Below are positions 1-10,749 of a stretch of DNA of 64,000 bases, piece after piece. The stretch is from Rhineura floridana (lineage: Eukaryota; Chordata; Lepidosauria; Squamata; Rhineuridae): NCBI RefSeq assembly GCF_030035675.1, contig NC_084489.1:19307501-19371500 (forward strand), written 5' to 3'. Below the pieces are notes generated by a model, which was not told where the DNA came from, searched no databases, and saw nothing but the letters and a program-made list of their open reading frames with translations. The translations under genes and the position numbers were made by a program. Numbering within the stretch: the stretch's first letter is position 1; each line of letters begins with the position of its first letter.

Positions 1-59
1 CAGGCCTACGGGATTTCTGGGGTGGGTTAGGCTATTATGTTGTATTACTAACGGGTGGT

Positions 60-190
60 TTAGATGTATTGTTGTTTAATATGGTGACTGTTGTATGAAT
101 ATGTTTTAAATTGTATTTTATATTGTGTAAGTCGCCCAGAGTGTCTGTTAAGTCAGACAGATGGGCGACTAACAAATAAAATTTTATTAT
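60..190 (+). repeat. L2-like LINE 3' tail
   Basis: A T-rich stretch is followed by a 'cgcccagagtg...gggcgac' motif and an AATAAA/TTATT-rich simple tail. The same tail layout recurs at 23,215-23,345 and 39,725-39,880, so this is an interspersed 3' end and not unique DNA. The exact LINE or SINE family was not determined. Confidence 0.5.
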
Positions 191-210
191 TTTATTATTT
201 ATTATTATTC

Positions 211-272
211 CTGGCCACTGGTTGGGATTGATGGGAGTTGGAGTGCAACAAGTTCTGAGGGCCACAGGTTAT
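211..272. repeat. Half of a palindromic hAT-like MITE
   Basis: The motif 'ggttgggattgatgggag' followed by 'gagggccacaggtt' matches the right half of the MITE family seen whole at 20,270, 50,336, 52,562 and 54,195. The left half is absent. Confidence 0.5.
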
Positions 273-1050
273 GACTGCTTTAGATTGCATGCTCCACTTT
301 CTCAGTGAATGAGGTCTCCAGACCTTTAATGAGGTCCTGCTTACTTTAGGAGCCTGACTGCAGTAATGTGGAAGCAAGAGCTGCATGGTTGTGGCTTTGG
401 AGCTGAAGTCTGAGGATGGTAATGCTTACCTCCTAAGGGGCTGGCCCTGCTGTGTTTTCTGATGATGCGGGTTCTGAGGAGAAAAGGACACTGAGAACAA
501 TTTTGGTCTAAGAGACTGTCGATGTCTGTGGCTTCTTTGCCTGAAGAGGGTGGGTCTGAGCATCATACATCCTAGCTTGAGTGCTATAGGGCTTAAAGAT
601 ACTCTACTCCACAGTGAGTGGTCCACAGTTCTTTACTTCTGCCTCTATTCCTGCTGAGCTTCATCAGTCTTCCACTGTGAGTCTTAGCCTAGAATAGCAC
701 GTTTCCACCAAAGAGGCAAACAGCATGAAAACTGAGCAGACTGAAAATTTGGCTAACTATGTGGTTCACTGCCCATTCCATCTGCCCTCTCAGCAGAGAC
801 TATGCCACAAATCTATCTTGTCAAGTGGGCCAAAATCTTATCTAGTAATGGGGGGGATGGTAATGTGGACCTGTAGTAATTAATGGTGACTGTTTAATGA
901 GTTTGGTGTGGTAGCAACAACCATCCTCTTTCCTGTATGCAGGCAAGAGATCATCATTGGCAAGGTAGGCAGCAGGAAGGAGGTACAGCCCACACTGTAG
1001 TAAGATTTGTTTTGCCCAACTTGCATGATAGTGCTGATTGTCTACAGAAG
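273..1050. other. Unassigned intergenic sequence
   Basis: I see no exon with splice signals, no recognisable protein and no clear repeat here. The short open frames have no recognisable domain and are treated as chance. Confidence 0.5.
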
Positions 1051-1051
1051 G

Positions 1052-1240
1052 GATGTAGCTCAGTGGCAGAGCATCTGCTTTGCATGCAGAAGATCCTCGG
1101 TTCAATCCCTGACATCTCCAGGTAGGGCTGGGAAAAACCTTTGCTTGAAATCCTGGAGAGCTGCTGCCAGTCAGTGTAGACAATACTGAGCTGGATGGAC
1201 AATGGTCTGACTCAATAAAAAGCAGCTTCCTATGTTCCTA
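1052..1240 (+). repeat. tRNA-Ala-derived SINE
   Basis: The head reads like tRNA-Ala(TGC): A box 'tagctcagtggcagagc', anticodon region 'ctttgcatgcag', and B box 'ggttcaatccc' ending 'catctcca'. It is followed by a non-tRNA body with 'cctggagagctgctgccagtc', 'gacaatactgagc', 'gatggacaatggtctgactc' and 'gcagcttcctatgttcc'. Related copies lie at 15,590 and, reversed, at 30,602. Divergence suggests an old, inactive copy. It is a SINE and not a functional tRNA gene, because the acceptor stem is not paired. Confidence 0.85.
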
Positions 1241-2590
1241 AGTGAAAAAAGCAGTCAGCAGGATAAGCATTTCCACTGAAATCTCTTCACCTTATCTTCC
1301 CTCCCATCTGCAGTTTGACATGGCAGATCTTCTAGGGGTCAGCACAGCCAATAATTTCTGTTAGTTTGTTGCTTGTTAACCATGAAGTGTTCTGTGTGTG
1401 TGGACAAGCAAAGACCATCTACACAAGTACTCCTTGAACAAAGATGAATGCTCACACAGATTGCATGTCAATATATGGTTATATATTTTTCAGCCCATTC
1501 CTCACCCTAATCAGTGGAGTTTTGGTGGGTGCTCAGTCCAAACTCTCACAAAAAGACTGCCAGACACTCAAAAGCTCTTGTCTATCTCTTTCCCTTATAT
1601 CATGCCGGAAGGAAAGGACTATTTGAGCAACATCCTAGGCACAGGCATGTGGCACAACTATCATCTGCATCCACCCAGGGCATTGGCTTACCAAGTAGTT
1701 TCCACTTAGTAAATGGCAATCTGTAGTGGACAATTACACTAGAATTTATTGTTGAGAGATGAAATTATAAAAAGAGTGCTCTGAAAAAAAGAATAAAACT
1801 ATACATCAAAAATTAAAGGGGGAACAACCGTGCTTCTCTTCTTGCATTGGTGTGCAGAATCTTTGAGATTCCTTTATATTTCATTAATGGACATTATAAG
1901 AGTGTTGTTGAATTTAATTCATTTTGTTCTAGGATTCAACCATGGTTCGTTGTTTGTTTCCTGTGTTGAGTTAAATTAGCTGTTGTTACTTTTGAGCCAT
2001 GTATGTATACACCTTTTGCACACTGGTGTTGATCTCATTTGATACACCTGTCATAAGAGAGGCAGCACTCCATCTTGGCACCTAATAATAGGCTTCTTTG
2101 CTCTGTGCACACCCAGCTCCCTTCTTCTTTTTCTTTTGACCTCATCTTCTAAGGCTAAGGTCAATAGATCTAAAAAGAGCGACAAATGTCTCTCATTACT
2201 GAAATGAACTGCTTTGAGAATTTTTCAGCAGGAGAATGAAAATGATGCTCTTTCTTATTATGAAGAGTAATTTAACTGTCAGGAAGCATGAACTACTTTC
2301 CATGTGACTGAAATTGGAAAAAGCTATCACCTTTACAGCCTATGAAATCTAACCCTCTGAAACCACCAGTCTGTCCCTAAGCCTGTATCTCAAGTTTGGA
2401 GCCTGTTGATCAGTTGTCAGAGCATGTAGGACTGAATACACATAATAACAAAGCACTTCAGAACTGTGGCCCTGTGACCAGCACTACAACTCATAGATCT
2501 GCCCATTTTCTCTCCAATATTCTTCAGTCATTAAAGATCAGAATTGGCTTTAATTCTAGAGGGACAAGCTACATCTTCCTTCAGAACAGC
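1241..2590. other. Unassigned intergenic sequence
   Basis: AT-rich sequence without a recognisable gene or repeat. Confidence 0.45.
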
Positions 2591-2604
2591 TACACAAATT
2601 ATAG

Positions 2605-2760
2605 GCAGTGGACACTGATGTCAGTTGGCAGTGAATCCACTCCAGGATTTAGTCTGAACTTTCAAGGAGCTGTCCAAGGTGACTTCAACTTACACAGCTT
2701 CTTGAAAGTTCAGACTAAAACCCAATGTGGATCCAATGCCCCATTGAGATCGAAGCCACC
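2605..2760. repeat. Palindromic MITE, 'ggatttagtctgaac' family
   Basis: The arm 'atttagtctgaactttcaag' (about 2,650) is mirrored by 'cttgaaagttcagacta' (about 2,702), flanked by 'gcagtgaatccactcc' and its diverged complement 'atgtggatccaatgcc'. The same design is seen at 27,891-28,033. It is a non-autonomous DNA transposon with long inverted arms and no coding content. Confidence 0.6.
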
Positions 2761-2869
2761 AGTCTCCACTGTATATAATCAATATGCTCATATCTCCCCC
2801 TTTACCACCAAAGCACCCAAATGTGCACACCCAAATGCTGAAAGAAAATTAACTAATTCACTATAACTA

Positions 2870-3510
2870 TTTAATAATTGTATAATATTGTATTTACGTT
2901 GACAAGTGATAAGGACAAATATAGCAATTATAGGTTCCCCCAAAGTAGGACAATAGAGGGAGAAAAGCAAAGGTAAAAATAAGATGATAAATGAATATAG
3001 AAAGAATGTAGTCAATATATTACTCTCAAATGTATTCTTGATTAAAACATATTCATATCTATGCAAAGTAATATTGATTTGAGATTATACTGAAGTGTGA
3101 TCTATTTTGGAGTTTTACACATTCCTGCAAATACATACTTTCAAATTAAACTGACATGTAGTATAGCTCTTTTTGTTGCCAACATTTTCTGCATAGAAAA
3201 ATCCAGCTTTTCCCTGGGGACCTCATTATTTTCAAAGGGCTCTTTACCAATAACTGTGTGTAGCTGCTTCCATATTATTTCTATTAAAAATGCATTTTGG
3301 CTGAGACATTATGCTATTTTCTCCACCCTGTCATTGCTTGTAGATCTTCTGAACTGCATTGTCTTTTTAAAATAGATGTTATCACAAGAGCATTAAAGAC
3401 TGGGGGTGGGATGGCAAGGCATTTAGAGGGACAATTTGTCACTCTCTGTCAATCTGAACAACTGACTTCCTACCTCACTCTTGCATGGGGTACATCTAAA
3501 TGCTAGTTTA
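2870..3510. other. AT-rich, unassigned
   Basis: Nothing recognisable. Low-complexity A/T runs produce several spurious open frames. Confidence 0.45.
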
Positions 3511-3512
3511 AA

Positions 3513-3735
3513 AAAAGATCCTAGGTTCAGTCCTTAGCATCTCCATATGGGACTGGGGAATTGCCCTGTCTCATCCCTAGAAAACCACTGACGGTAGACA
3601 ATATTGAACTTATTTTAAATATGGATCGGGGAGCACTTGGTGGGGAAAAGCTCTGCCTGTGACCCTGGTGGGCCACTGCCAGTCAAAGTAAACTGCACTG
3701 GATGAGATGGAGAAATTGTCTGACCTGGTCTTGAT
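3513..3735 (+). repeat. Two tRNA-Ala SINE fragments
   Basis: 'gatcctaggttcagtccttagcatctcca' is a diverged B-box end of the SINE seen whole at 1,052, followed by its 'gtagacaatattgaac' body. A second body fragment follows at 3,645-3,730 with 'cactgccagtcaaagtaaac' and 'gtctgacctggt'. Both are old. Confidence 0.65.
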
Positions 3736-3739
3736 AGTT

Positions 3740-4540
3740 CCAGGATATCGTCAGATCTGATAAAATGCTGACCCCATTATGAGCAGGTAAAACTGAAGTC
3801 TAAGAGCCATACAGTTCCAAAGCAGGAAACCACAGTGTTCAAATAAGCTATCAAAAGGAAATGTGTACTTAAATGGGGGGAGGGGCTCGCTTTCTGCTGT
3901 CCGTGGTACTGAATATGAGAGTTATTTTCCAAACAGCTAGACATCCCAGCAGTAAAGCAAGGCAGAGAAGAATTATGCCAACTTGGGTAGCTGTAAAAGG
4001 GACTGTAGACAGAACAGCAGGAGGAACCCTTTTCCATGACTGCGAGTGAACAGTCTGTAGATATGACTGCTCTTATAACTTAGCTCTCACTAGCATTGCA
4101 GTTGGCCAACACCAGGTTAGGTTAAATTGTCTCATCAAGAAATATGTTGGTCCTTCTCCTTTATCCCAATATCTCAGTGTCTCACACCTGATCCAGGCTC
4201 TTAAAGCCATAATGATGTGACATGGAGGGATGAATATTCCCTAGGGAGTTTATGCTTTTCTTCAACACAATCATTCATTATCATTTCTTTCTTCTTTTGC
4301 TGCAACAATCTATAGAGCAACCTACTGAAAAGGGAGATATATTCAAGGACAAATTCGAAGCATACCATTTTGTGAGGCATGTCAGCAGGAGGTAGAATTT
4401 TCACATTTGAAAAGAACTTACATTATTGTATTCATGAATTCTTTTCATATGTGCATTGTGTATACATCTCTTACAGAACTATTTGACAAGCTGTGCTAAA
4501 GATTGAAATGTTTTAGCCTCTCACTGATTCACATTAAAGA
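3740..4540. other. Unassigned intergenic sequence
   Basis: No gene or repeat recognised. Confidence 0.4.
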
Positions 4541-4545
4541 TTTAG

Positions 4546-4628
4546 AGTGCCATCCTATACCTTGGGGAAAGTTCCATTGAACTCAGTAGAACACACTTTT
4601 GAGTAGATATATGGAGGATTGTGCAGTT
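4546..4628. repeat. 85-bp palindromic repeat, copy 1
   Basis: 'gtgccatcctatacc' to 'gaggattgtgc', with central 'tccattgaactcagtagaa'. This is a diverged member of the family described under the tandem pair at 13,897-14,084. Confidence 0.5.
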
Positions 4629-4639
4629 AAAGATCAATT

Positions 4640-5145
4640 TCCATGCAAGAAATGCTTGCAGGTGTGCTCATACAGTTAATTTTGATCGCTTCAGTAAACA
4701 ATTCAAAGCAATATTTTGCATTCTCTTTGTTCATGAAGCAGCTAGATAAGATTATCTAGTTTAATGCCCACCTCAATGTACAAAAGCAGATTAAATTATA
4801 ATCAAGACATGATAGATATATTTCTTATTGTCTCCCTATGTTATTAAATTAATATAGCAATTCTTAACAGTGTCCTCGGGATTCTGGTGGATATTCCTTG
4901 TACTGGAGTTCTATGTTAGCTATGATGGAAATTAACTCAATAGGTTTCCCTATATTTTTTTATTAAGCTGAACATCAGAACAAAAATGATAATATATGTA
5001 AACTATAAGAATAGAATACCAAATGGCCACAAGCAATACAGATTATCATCTTTGAAAACATGACACATGCTCTTTGATATTCAGAAGATTAATGCTGTAA
5101 AGCTCACATACATATGCCTTGGAGCTTATATCTATTTATCTGTCT
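4640..5145. other. AT-rich, unassigned
   Basis: Nothing recognisable. Confidence 0.4.
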
Positions 5146-5149
5146 GTCT

Positions 5150-5345
5150 CTCTGATTACAATTGTATCCTGTCCTTCCTCAAGGGGTCTCAGGATGGCAT
5201 TCATAATCCCCCCTTTTTATTCTCATAACAACTGGTAGATAGTGACTGATCCAGGGTCATCTAGTGACCTTGATGGGCAGCTGGGGATTTGAACCCAGGC
5301 CTCCTCAATCCAAATCCAGCACTTTACATGCTACACCACACTGAT
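5150..5345 (-). repeat. MIR-like SINE
   Basis: In reverse orientation it carries the promoter-side motifs 'tgctacaccacactg' and 'ggatttgaacccaggcc' (a B-box complement), 'ccagggtcatctagtgacc' and 'tctcataacaactgg'. This is the layout of MIR-type CORE-SINEs. A second copy is at 29,362-29,580. Confidence 0.6.
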
Positions 5346-5754
5346 GATGAGTTTCCCATTTCAATCACAGCCTTGTTTTCGTCTTTTTTTAAAGTGTAGC
5401 TGAATGAATGCCTGAAACAATGTTCAAGTAAAAAAAAAGATCTTACTACAGAGATTGGATTGTGTTGCAGACCCTATCATGTGCTGATAGGAACCTAAAG
5501 AACTTGGTGTAAGCTATTCAAGAAGGAGCACATCCACTCCTGCAGTCACTGATGGAAATAAAGATTGAAGGTAATGTATCATACAGGATTTCACTTACTC
5601 ATATGTAAGGGCTGAAAGCTTTTCCAGAACTGTAGGGGGGAAATTATGAATAGATCAATGGCCAAACTGAGCAGGAGATTAGAATTTTGTAGCATGGATG
5701 AATGTGAACTTCAACATGCGAGGACTTCACTTTTAAGCCATAAATAAACACAGG

Positions 5755-5848
5755 GTGATTCACGACAGATGCTATTGGAGGTCACTGATTCATAGGGTCA
5801 CCATAAGTTGTGATCGATTTGAAGGTACATAACAACAACAACAAATCT
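5755..5848 (+). repeat. BovB / Sauria-SINE 3' end
   Basis: 'gctattggaggtcactgat', 'catagggtcaccataagt', 'gatcgatttgaaggtac' and an (ACA)n tail form the characteristic 3' end shared by squamate BovB LINEs and Sauria SINEs. It is the strongest single repeat marker that the host is a squamate. Confidence 0.75.
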
Positions 5849-5849
5849 G

Positions 5850-6640
5850 AAGAGTATGCTATGGAATGTAAAGAATACATGTTGTCTTTTAATGAGTGAC
5901 TGGCTCTATTTTACCCATGGACAGCTGGCACTCTGTTCCTGAAATTTGTGTATATATTTAATCCCTTTGTGGTGTTGTGTTTAGCTTAATATGAAATGTT
6001 CCCTGATATTTTTAAAAATTAATTCTCATCACCATTTTGATATCATTATTCCGAGGGCTCTTGTTGTTTTCTAATTGTGAAACTGAGTGCCCTCCTGTCC
6101 CTCCTTCGGCCGCCACCCCTTGATTTTTAACATTTGGATTGAACAATCAGAGCGACTAAGACAGAAAAACTGGCAAACGTGGGTCAGACCAAACAGGGTG
6201 GGCGGGGGGAGTGTGCAACAAGGAGGCAAACAACAAAAGGCATGTAGGTAAACTTAGGGGGGCTGGGAGATAAATGGGGATCAGATCTGTTCTGCAGTAG
6301 TTTTCTTCTGAATCCTGCACAGTTAATAGCAACCATACATTATTACAGTAGATTTCTGTCTTCTACTTCCATTACAGGGTCAGCTCCTCAACCCTCCCCG
6401 CACCTCTCTCGTTTTCCGATAGCAGACTGTAAACTTTCTAGTCAGTGGTGGCTGGTGCCCATTGGGAGGGAAAGCAGGAAGACCAACAGCCAGGTGGGGG
6501 CTGGCTGAGGGTAGGCTAAGGCTGGTGGGACAGGGCCCCGTTTGCTCTCATGGACCAGCCTCCCCTCCTTCTAGGTAGACACATTATCATTGTTGTTTTA
6601 CAGCACCCACCTCATCAAAGATGCTGTGGTGTGGTGTAGT
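5850..6640. other. Unassigned intergenic sequence
   Basis: No gene recognised. A 'cagtggtggctggtgcccat' motif near 6,443 resembles a MITE end, but no partner end was found. Confidence 0.4.
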
Positions 6641-6654
6641 AAGAGTAGATGTGC

Positions 6655-6880
6655 AAATACAGGGCAGTGGTCAGAGTGTCGGACTAGGACCTGTGAGACT
6701 AGGGTTCAAATTCCCACTCAGCCATAAAGCTCACTGGGTGACCTTGGGCCAATCGCAGTCTCTCAGCCTGAACTACCTAACAGGGTTGTTGTGAGGATAA
6801 AATGAGAAGGGGAAGAACCATGTACACCCCCCTTAAGCTCCTCAGCAGAAAAGCAGGATAGAAATGTAATCACAGAAGTA
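6655..6880 (+). repeat. tRNA-derived SINE, second family
   Basis: The tRNA-like head ('ctagggttcaaattccc' B box) is followed by 'agctcactgggtgaccttgg', 'gggttgttgtgaggataaaa' and a tail 'aaagcaggatagaaat'. It matches the copy at 52,745-52,975 along its length. Confidence 0.75.
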
Positions 6881-6895
6881 AAAGAAAGTCTTATT

Positions 6896-7296
6896 CAGTA
6901 GTGTAGTGGCAAATTCAGAAGCACAGGGTCCCTTCATGATAGACATAGACATAGACACAGCCACAGCCACAGCCACAACCCTCCCCACTTTTTGCTGCTG
7001 GGTTGAGAATGAGATCCTAGTTAATGCCTTCTCCCACAACAACAGATGTCCCCAGGAGCCAACAAGGGAAGAATGTTAGCTACTGCAGAGAGTCTTCTCA
7101 GTGGCTGACTCACCTCCTTTTACTCTGATTGGCTCCAATCAGCAGGAAAGGACAAGAAAGCATGTTAGAAGACGCTTTTCAGTGGCTAACACCGTTTCAT
7201 GTTGATTGGCTTGTAGGATGCTGGAGACATAGGGACCCTGCTCCCAAAAAAGTAAGGGATCTAAGACCCCCTGAGACCTGGACGACTACACTCCTG
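6896..7296 (+). mobile_element. hAT-like MITE, 'GTGTAG' family, copy 1
   Basis: It starts 'cagtagtgtag' and ends 'ctacactcctg'. The body has 'cagggtcccttcatga', an internal inverted pair around 'gaagactcttctcagtggctaa'-type sequence, and 'aagaccccctgagacc'. It matches the copy at 28,638 that shows an 8-bp target duplication. No open frame of its own. It abuts the CpG island. Confidence 0.7.
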
Positions 7297-7319
7297 CGTA
7301 TACGCTACAACCTCTCCCA

Positions 7320-8510
7320 AGCTCCCACTGTTCCTCCTACAGGGGCCTGGAGGTGCCTCCATCCCAGAGAGAGCCCCATTCCCCCCGTCTCAGCCCCATT
7401 CTGCGCGAGATGTTTTGCGACACCCCAGCTCTGCCACGTGCGTCTCGGGAGAAAAGGGCAGCGTCTTAAAACGCGGGCGGATCGCTCTGGCTCCTCTCTC
7501 GGTGCTGAAGGAGGAAAGGGAACCAAGAGGCGCGGGCGACGTTTCAAAGCAACTGCCCGAGCCGAAAGTTCCCAACAAGAGCCGCGAGCGGGCCGGGTCT
7601 CGCCGCTGTCGGGCCACGACACCGCGCGCCTCCCAGGCAGTGAGAACCGGCCGGGACGAGAAGGTAAGTGGGGTGCATGTGTGTGGAGACAGGGAAGGGT
7701 GGCCTTTTTGGAAACCGATTTGCTAGAGATCGAAGAGGAGAACGGCCGCCAGTCCTGCCGAGCCCAGGAAGATCCCGTGTAAGAGTTGCTGTTTTAAGCC
7801 TGGGCAAACCTCTCCGCGCCTTCCTTTTCCCCTCTTTTCCTCCACCGCTCAGCCTTCCCGCCGCCAATAAAGCGATGATCCTGCTCGTGGGGCGGTGATG
7901 CTGGCGAAACAGTCGGGCGGGAAGTTGAGGCTCGGATCAATGGGTCTATGCCGGGTCGCCCAGGAGGCCGGCGCCAGGGCGGATCAATGGGCTGGTCGGC
8001 TGCTCCAGATGGGGTGGGGGCGGCGGGAGGAGGCGCCCGGCCGCCAGAGTGTTTGTTCAAGTCTTTGCGTGGATCCGCCGGGCCACGTCTGAAGGATCGA
8101 AGGTTTTCGGTGCGCGGCTGTTTCCATTTATTTTTATTGTTTAATGACCCCTAAAAGCATCATCTCAGGGCTCTAGTGAGCTCGGAAGAGCCTGATCCTT
8201 CATTGACTGAGAAAAAGGGCCGTCGCTTCGACGCGGAAGGTCCTGGGTTTCATCCTCGATAGCTCCAGAGAGGACCGGGAGAGAGCACGGCCTAAGCCCT
8301 AGAAGCTGAGAGGCGCTGCCTGGAGCCGATGATCCTGAGCTAGCATAAGGCCACCTCCCTACGCTCCTCGAGAGCCCCGAATCCCTGTCCTCTCTAGGCT
8401 GAACGGCCCAGACAGGACAGCCTAAAGCCTGGGGCGCCCTGACGTCGGGACCGCGTTTTCCAGCTCGCTCAGCACCTAGAAGGGCTCCTCCCTTCGATTT
8501 CACGCCTTCC
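7320..8510. promoter_or_regulatory. CpG island with candidate first exon
   Basis: About 1.2 kb is strongly enriched in G, C and CpG compared with the AT-rich surroundings, with many 'gcg', 'cgcg' and 'ccgg' sites. At 7,661-7,669 the sequence reads 'aag|gtaagtg', a near-perfect splice donor, on the + strand, which is also the CCK strand. The island lies 3 kb upstream of the CCK TATA promoter and 5 kb upstream of its coding exon. A plausible reading is a CpG-island promoter with a non-coding first exon ending at 7,663, either an alternative 5' exon of CCK or an independent transcript. The long open frames here (for example 7,129-7,782) match no family I know, run from the MITE into the island, and are best explained by scarcity of stops in GC-rich DNA. 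Confidence 0.6.
8200..8400 (+). repeat. GC-shifted tRNA-Ala SINE remnant inside the CpG island
   Basis: 'gaaggtcctgggtttcatcc' followed by 'agctccagag', 'gctgagaggcgctgcc' and 'taaggccacctccct' keeps the order of the SINE parts seen at 1,052-1,240, with many A/T positions replaced by G/C. Identification is by order of motifs only. Confidence 0.4.
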
Positions 8511-9040
8511 GTGCAAAAAGGGGGAAAGCAAAATAGGCACTCTCAGACAGCCACAATCCTTCTAAACCTAACAAAACGAAACAGAGCAGGGGTGTGTGTG
8601 AAGCGACCAGATTTCAAATCATTATTAGGAACCTTCCCATTGTCCGGGGCGGATGGGGGTTCAGACTTTTTACAGGATCTTTTGAGTTGGAGGTTCCTTC
8701 CTGTCTCCGTGAAAGGCGTTTGATGGCAGGACTGGCAGCCCCTCACACCTGGCCATTCCAGACGCGTTGTTTTGTCACGGAGAAATTGGAAAGGCGTGTT
8801 GAAATGAATCGGGAAACGGCCGATATTCCATGGCAAGGCTTCCATTCTTTTGTTTACCGTTGATTGCAGTGGACTTTATTTCTGCGAAAGTATGATAAGG
8901 AAGGGCAGATTGGTGTATGTTTTGAAGCTGCCAGAGGAGAGAAATCAATTGTCTGGCATCAACATTTTCTTAAAGAAGTGTTACTGAACTCCTCCTGCAG
9001 CAGGTGGGATCACAAACCCTTTGTCTGCAGAACAGTCACC
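8510..9040. other. Unassigned
   Basis: Nothing recognised. Confidence 0.4.
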
Positions 9041-9146
9041 TAGTGTGGGAGCCAGGCTAAGTTAGTTGCACTTAATTCCCATTGAAATACATATGGATCC
9101 GGATAAGTCATGGCTAACTTACGCTGGTTCCTAGACCACAGCCTAC
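9040..9146. repeat. Palindromic repeat
   Basis: 'ggctaagttag' on the left is mirrored by 'ggctaacttacgctgg' on the right, with a central 'tcccattgaaatacat'. This is the form of a short MITE. Confidence 0.5.
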
Positions 9147-9508
9147 AATGGAACAGCTCTACATAAACTGGCGGGTGGGCAGCTGCCAATATGTATTCAT
9201 ATTCATCAGTTCAAGCAGGCACAGCGGTGACCCACCAAGTCCAAAATGGTCCACCAGCCCTTTAAGGTGGTCCACCAGAGGCTAAGTAAACCTCTTGCTT
9301 TTGCAGTCTGCCTAGAACTGCAAAACTGGAATGAGTGGGGATCAGAGCAGCTGGTGGGCCATAAAACATGATGTTCAGCTTTATGGAGTACACATTTCAC
9401 ATGCCTGCATTAGATTCTTCAAAAAGATCTATACTATCAGATCCAAATTAGAAATATTACACATTCCTTTTGGAAGGCCTAACAATTTTGGTATAACTTA
9501 CAGAAAGG

Positions 9509-9613
9509 GGTAGCCAATGTGGTGAATGACAACTCCCATCGCCATGGTCAGTGATGAGGGATAATGGGAGTTATAGACCAATAACATAAGGAGGGCACCA
9601 AGTTGGCTACCCC
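9509..9613. repeat. Palindromic hAT-like MITE
   Basis: It runs from 'ggggtagccaatgtggtg' to 'accaagttggctacccct', with inner 'acaactcccatcg' and 'gggagttatagacc'. It is an incomplete copy of the MITE described at 9,770. Confidence 0.65.
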
Positions 9614-9771
9614 TAATTTACAGTTTAACTAAAAGTGGCTTCCTAGTCTTCTCAGGTTTACAAGGTTTGGAGTAGTTACTTCAAATGTGAAAATCTGCAG
9701 GGTTCCATAGAGTAGCAACACCACACCCCAGTCCCTGAAATGATTTATCTCATTTTGATAGACCAGGGGTA

Positions 9772-9899
9772 GCAAACATGGTGCTCTCCAGAAGTTGTAG
9801 ACTACAACTCCCATCATCTCTGATCATTGGCCATGCTGGGTGGGGCTGATGGGAATTGGTGCCCTCCAGATGTTTAGGGCTACAAGTTGGCTATCCCTG
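9772..9899. mobile_element. Palindromic hAT MITE with 7/8 target duplication
   Basis: The ends are 'caggggtagcaaacatggtg' and 'agttggctatccctg'. The inner arms are 'tacaactcccatcat' and 'gatgggaattgg', and the centre is 'ggccatgctgggtggggct'. The flanks are tgatagac and tgattgac, an 8-bp duplication with one difference, which is the hAT signature. The family is the commonest small element in the window. Confidence 0.75.
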
Positions 9900-10044
9900 T
9901 GATTGACTGTGCATCCAAGTAAATCAGGATCACACTGTGCGTCCGTGCGTGCGTGTGCGAGAGAGAGAGAGACTGACGGTCAGGATTTAAAGGGAAAAAT
10001 ACTAAGTCTATCATACTTCAGCAACATTTTGCATATTACGGGCA

Positions 10045-10335
10045 GCCCAGTAGTTGTCTGGGCTTTCAGGGCCCCTTACTTTTTTGGAAGCAGGGTCCCA
10101 GCAGGATCGCAATGTCTCCAGCATCCTATTAGCCAATAAGCATGAAAAGGAAGACTCTTCTCAGTAGCTAACACTCTCCCTTTTCATGCTTATTGGCTCC
10201 TAGGGATGTCTTTGTTGTGGGAAAGGGCATTAACAGGGTTCTCATTCTCAGCTCAACTGGGGGGGGGAAGGATGGGAGGGGGCATGGCTGTGACTATCAT
10301 GAAGGGACCCTGCACTTCTCAATTTGCAACCCAGC
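10045..10335 (-). mobile_element. hAT-like MITE, 'GTGTAG' family, copy 2
   Basis: Reverse-orientation copy of the 6,896 element: 'ttcagggccccttac', 'ggatcgcaatgtctccagc' and 'gaagggaccctgcacttc'. It is shortened internally, so that two 20-bp arms (10,131-10,150 and 10,179-10,198) face each other across a 28-bp loop and would form a strong hairpin. Confidence 0.65.
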
Positions 10336-10413
10336 CCTATGCCTATTTGCTCAGCAGTAAGTCTCTTGGAATTCTTTTGGACTTGTTCCCAAGTAAGTGT
10401 GCACATGATTGCC
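10330..10413. repeat. 85-bp palindromic repeat, copy 2
   Basis: 'tgctcagcagtaagtc' and 'cccaagtaagtgtgcac' bracket a diverged centre. It abuts the preceding MITE. Confidence 0.45.
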
Positions 10414-10749
10414 CCCATACAAAATTAAGAACTGTCCTGATCTGCCTTGGCCAAAAGAGAAGGATGCCTCTTCAGGAGAGCATCATTCATTCTAACTGCA
10501 GTTGCTAAAGCATCTGCTTCAAAGTCACTCCACCTGCACCCATGAATTATGATGTTCTTATTTCTCCTCTCAGCACTCAGCCAAATACCAAAGTCCCTGG
10601 ACCATTACTAGAAGAAGTAGGTGTCAGAGAAGCACAGACAGGATTAAACACAAGAGTGTCCACTTTTCCTTTTGGAACTTCTCCTTCTACCCCCAATCCC
10701 AATACAAGTGAATTTGCTCCATCCATGCATTGGAGTGTGTCGTACTCCC

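Noticed and set aside
1052-1130. Functional tRNA-Ala gene
   Set aside because: Box A, anticodon and box B are present, but the acceptor stem does not pair and the sequence runs into the SINE body shared by other copies.
2396-2866. 156-codon open frame
   Set aside because: Much of it is a palindromic MITE, and no protein motif is visible.
7129-7782. 217-codon open frame spanning the MITE and CpG island
   Set aside because: It begins inside a transposon, has no recognisable domain, crosses the strong donor at 7,664, and competes with equally long frames on the other strand. GC-rich DNA lacks stops.
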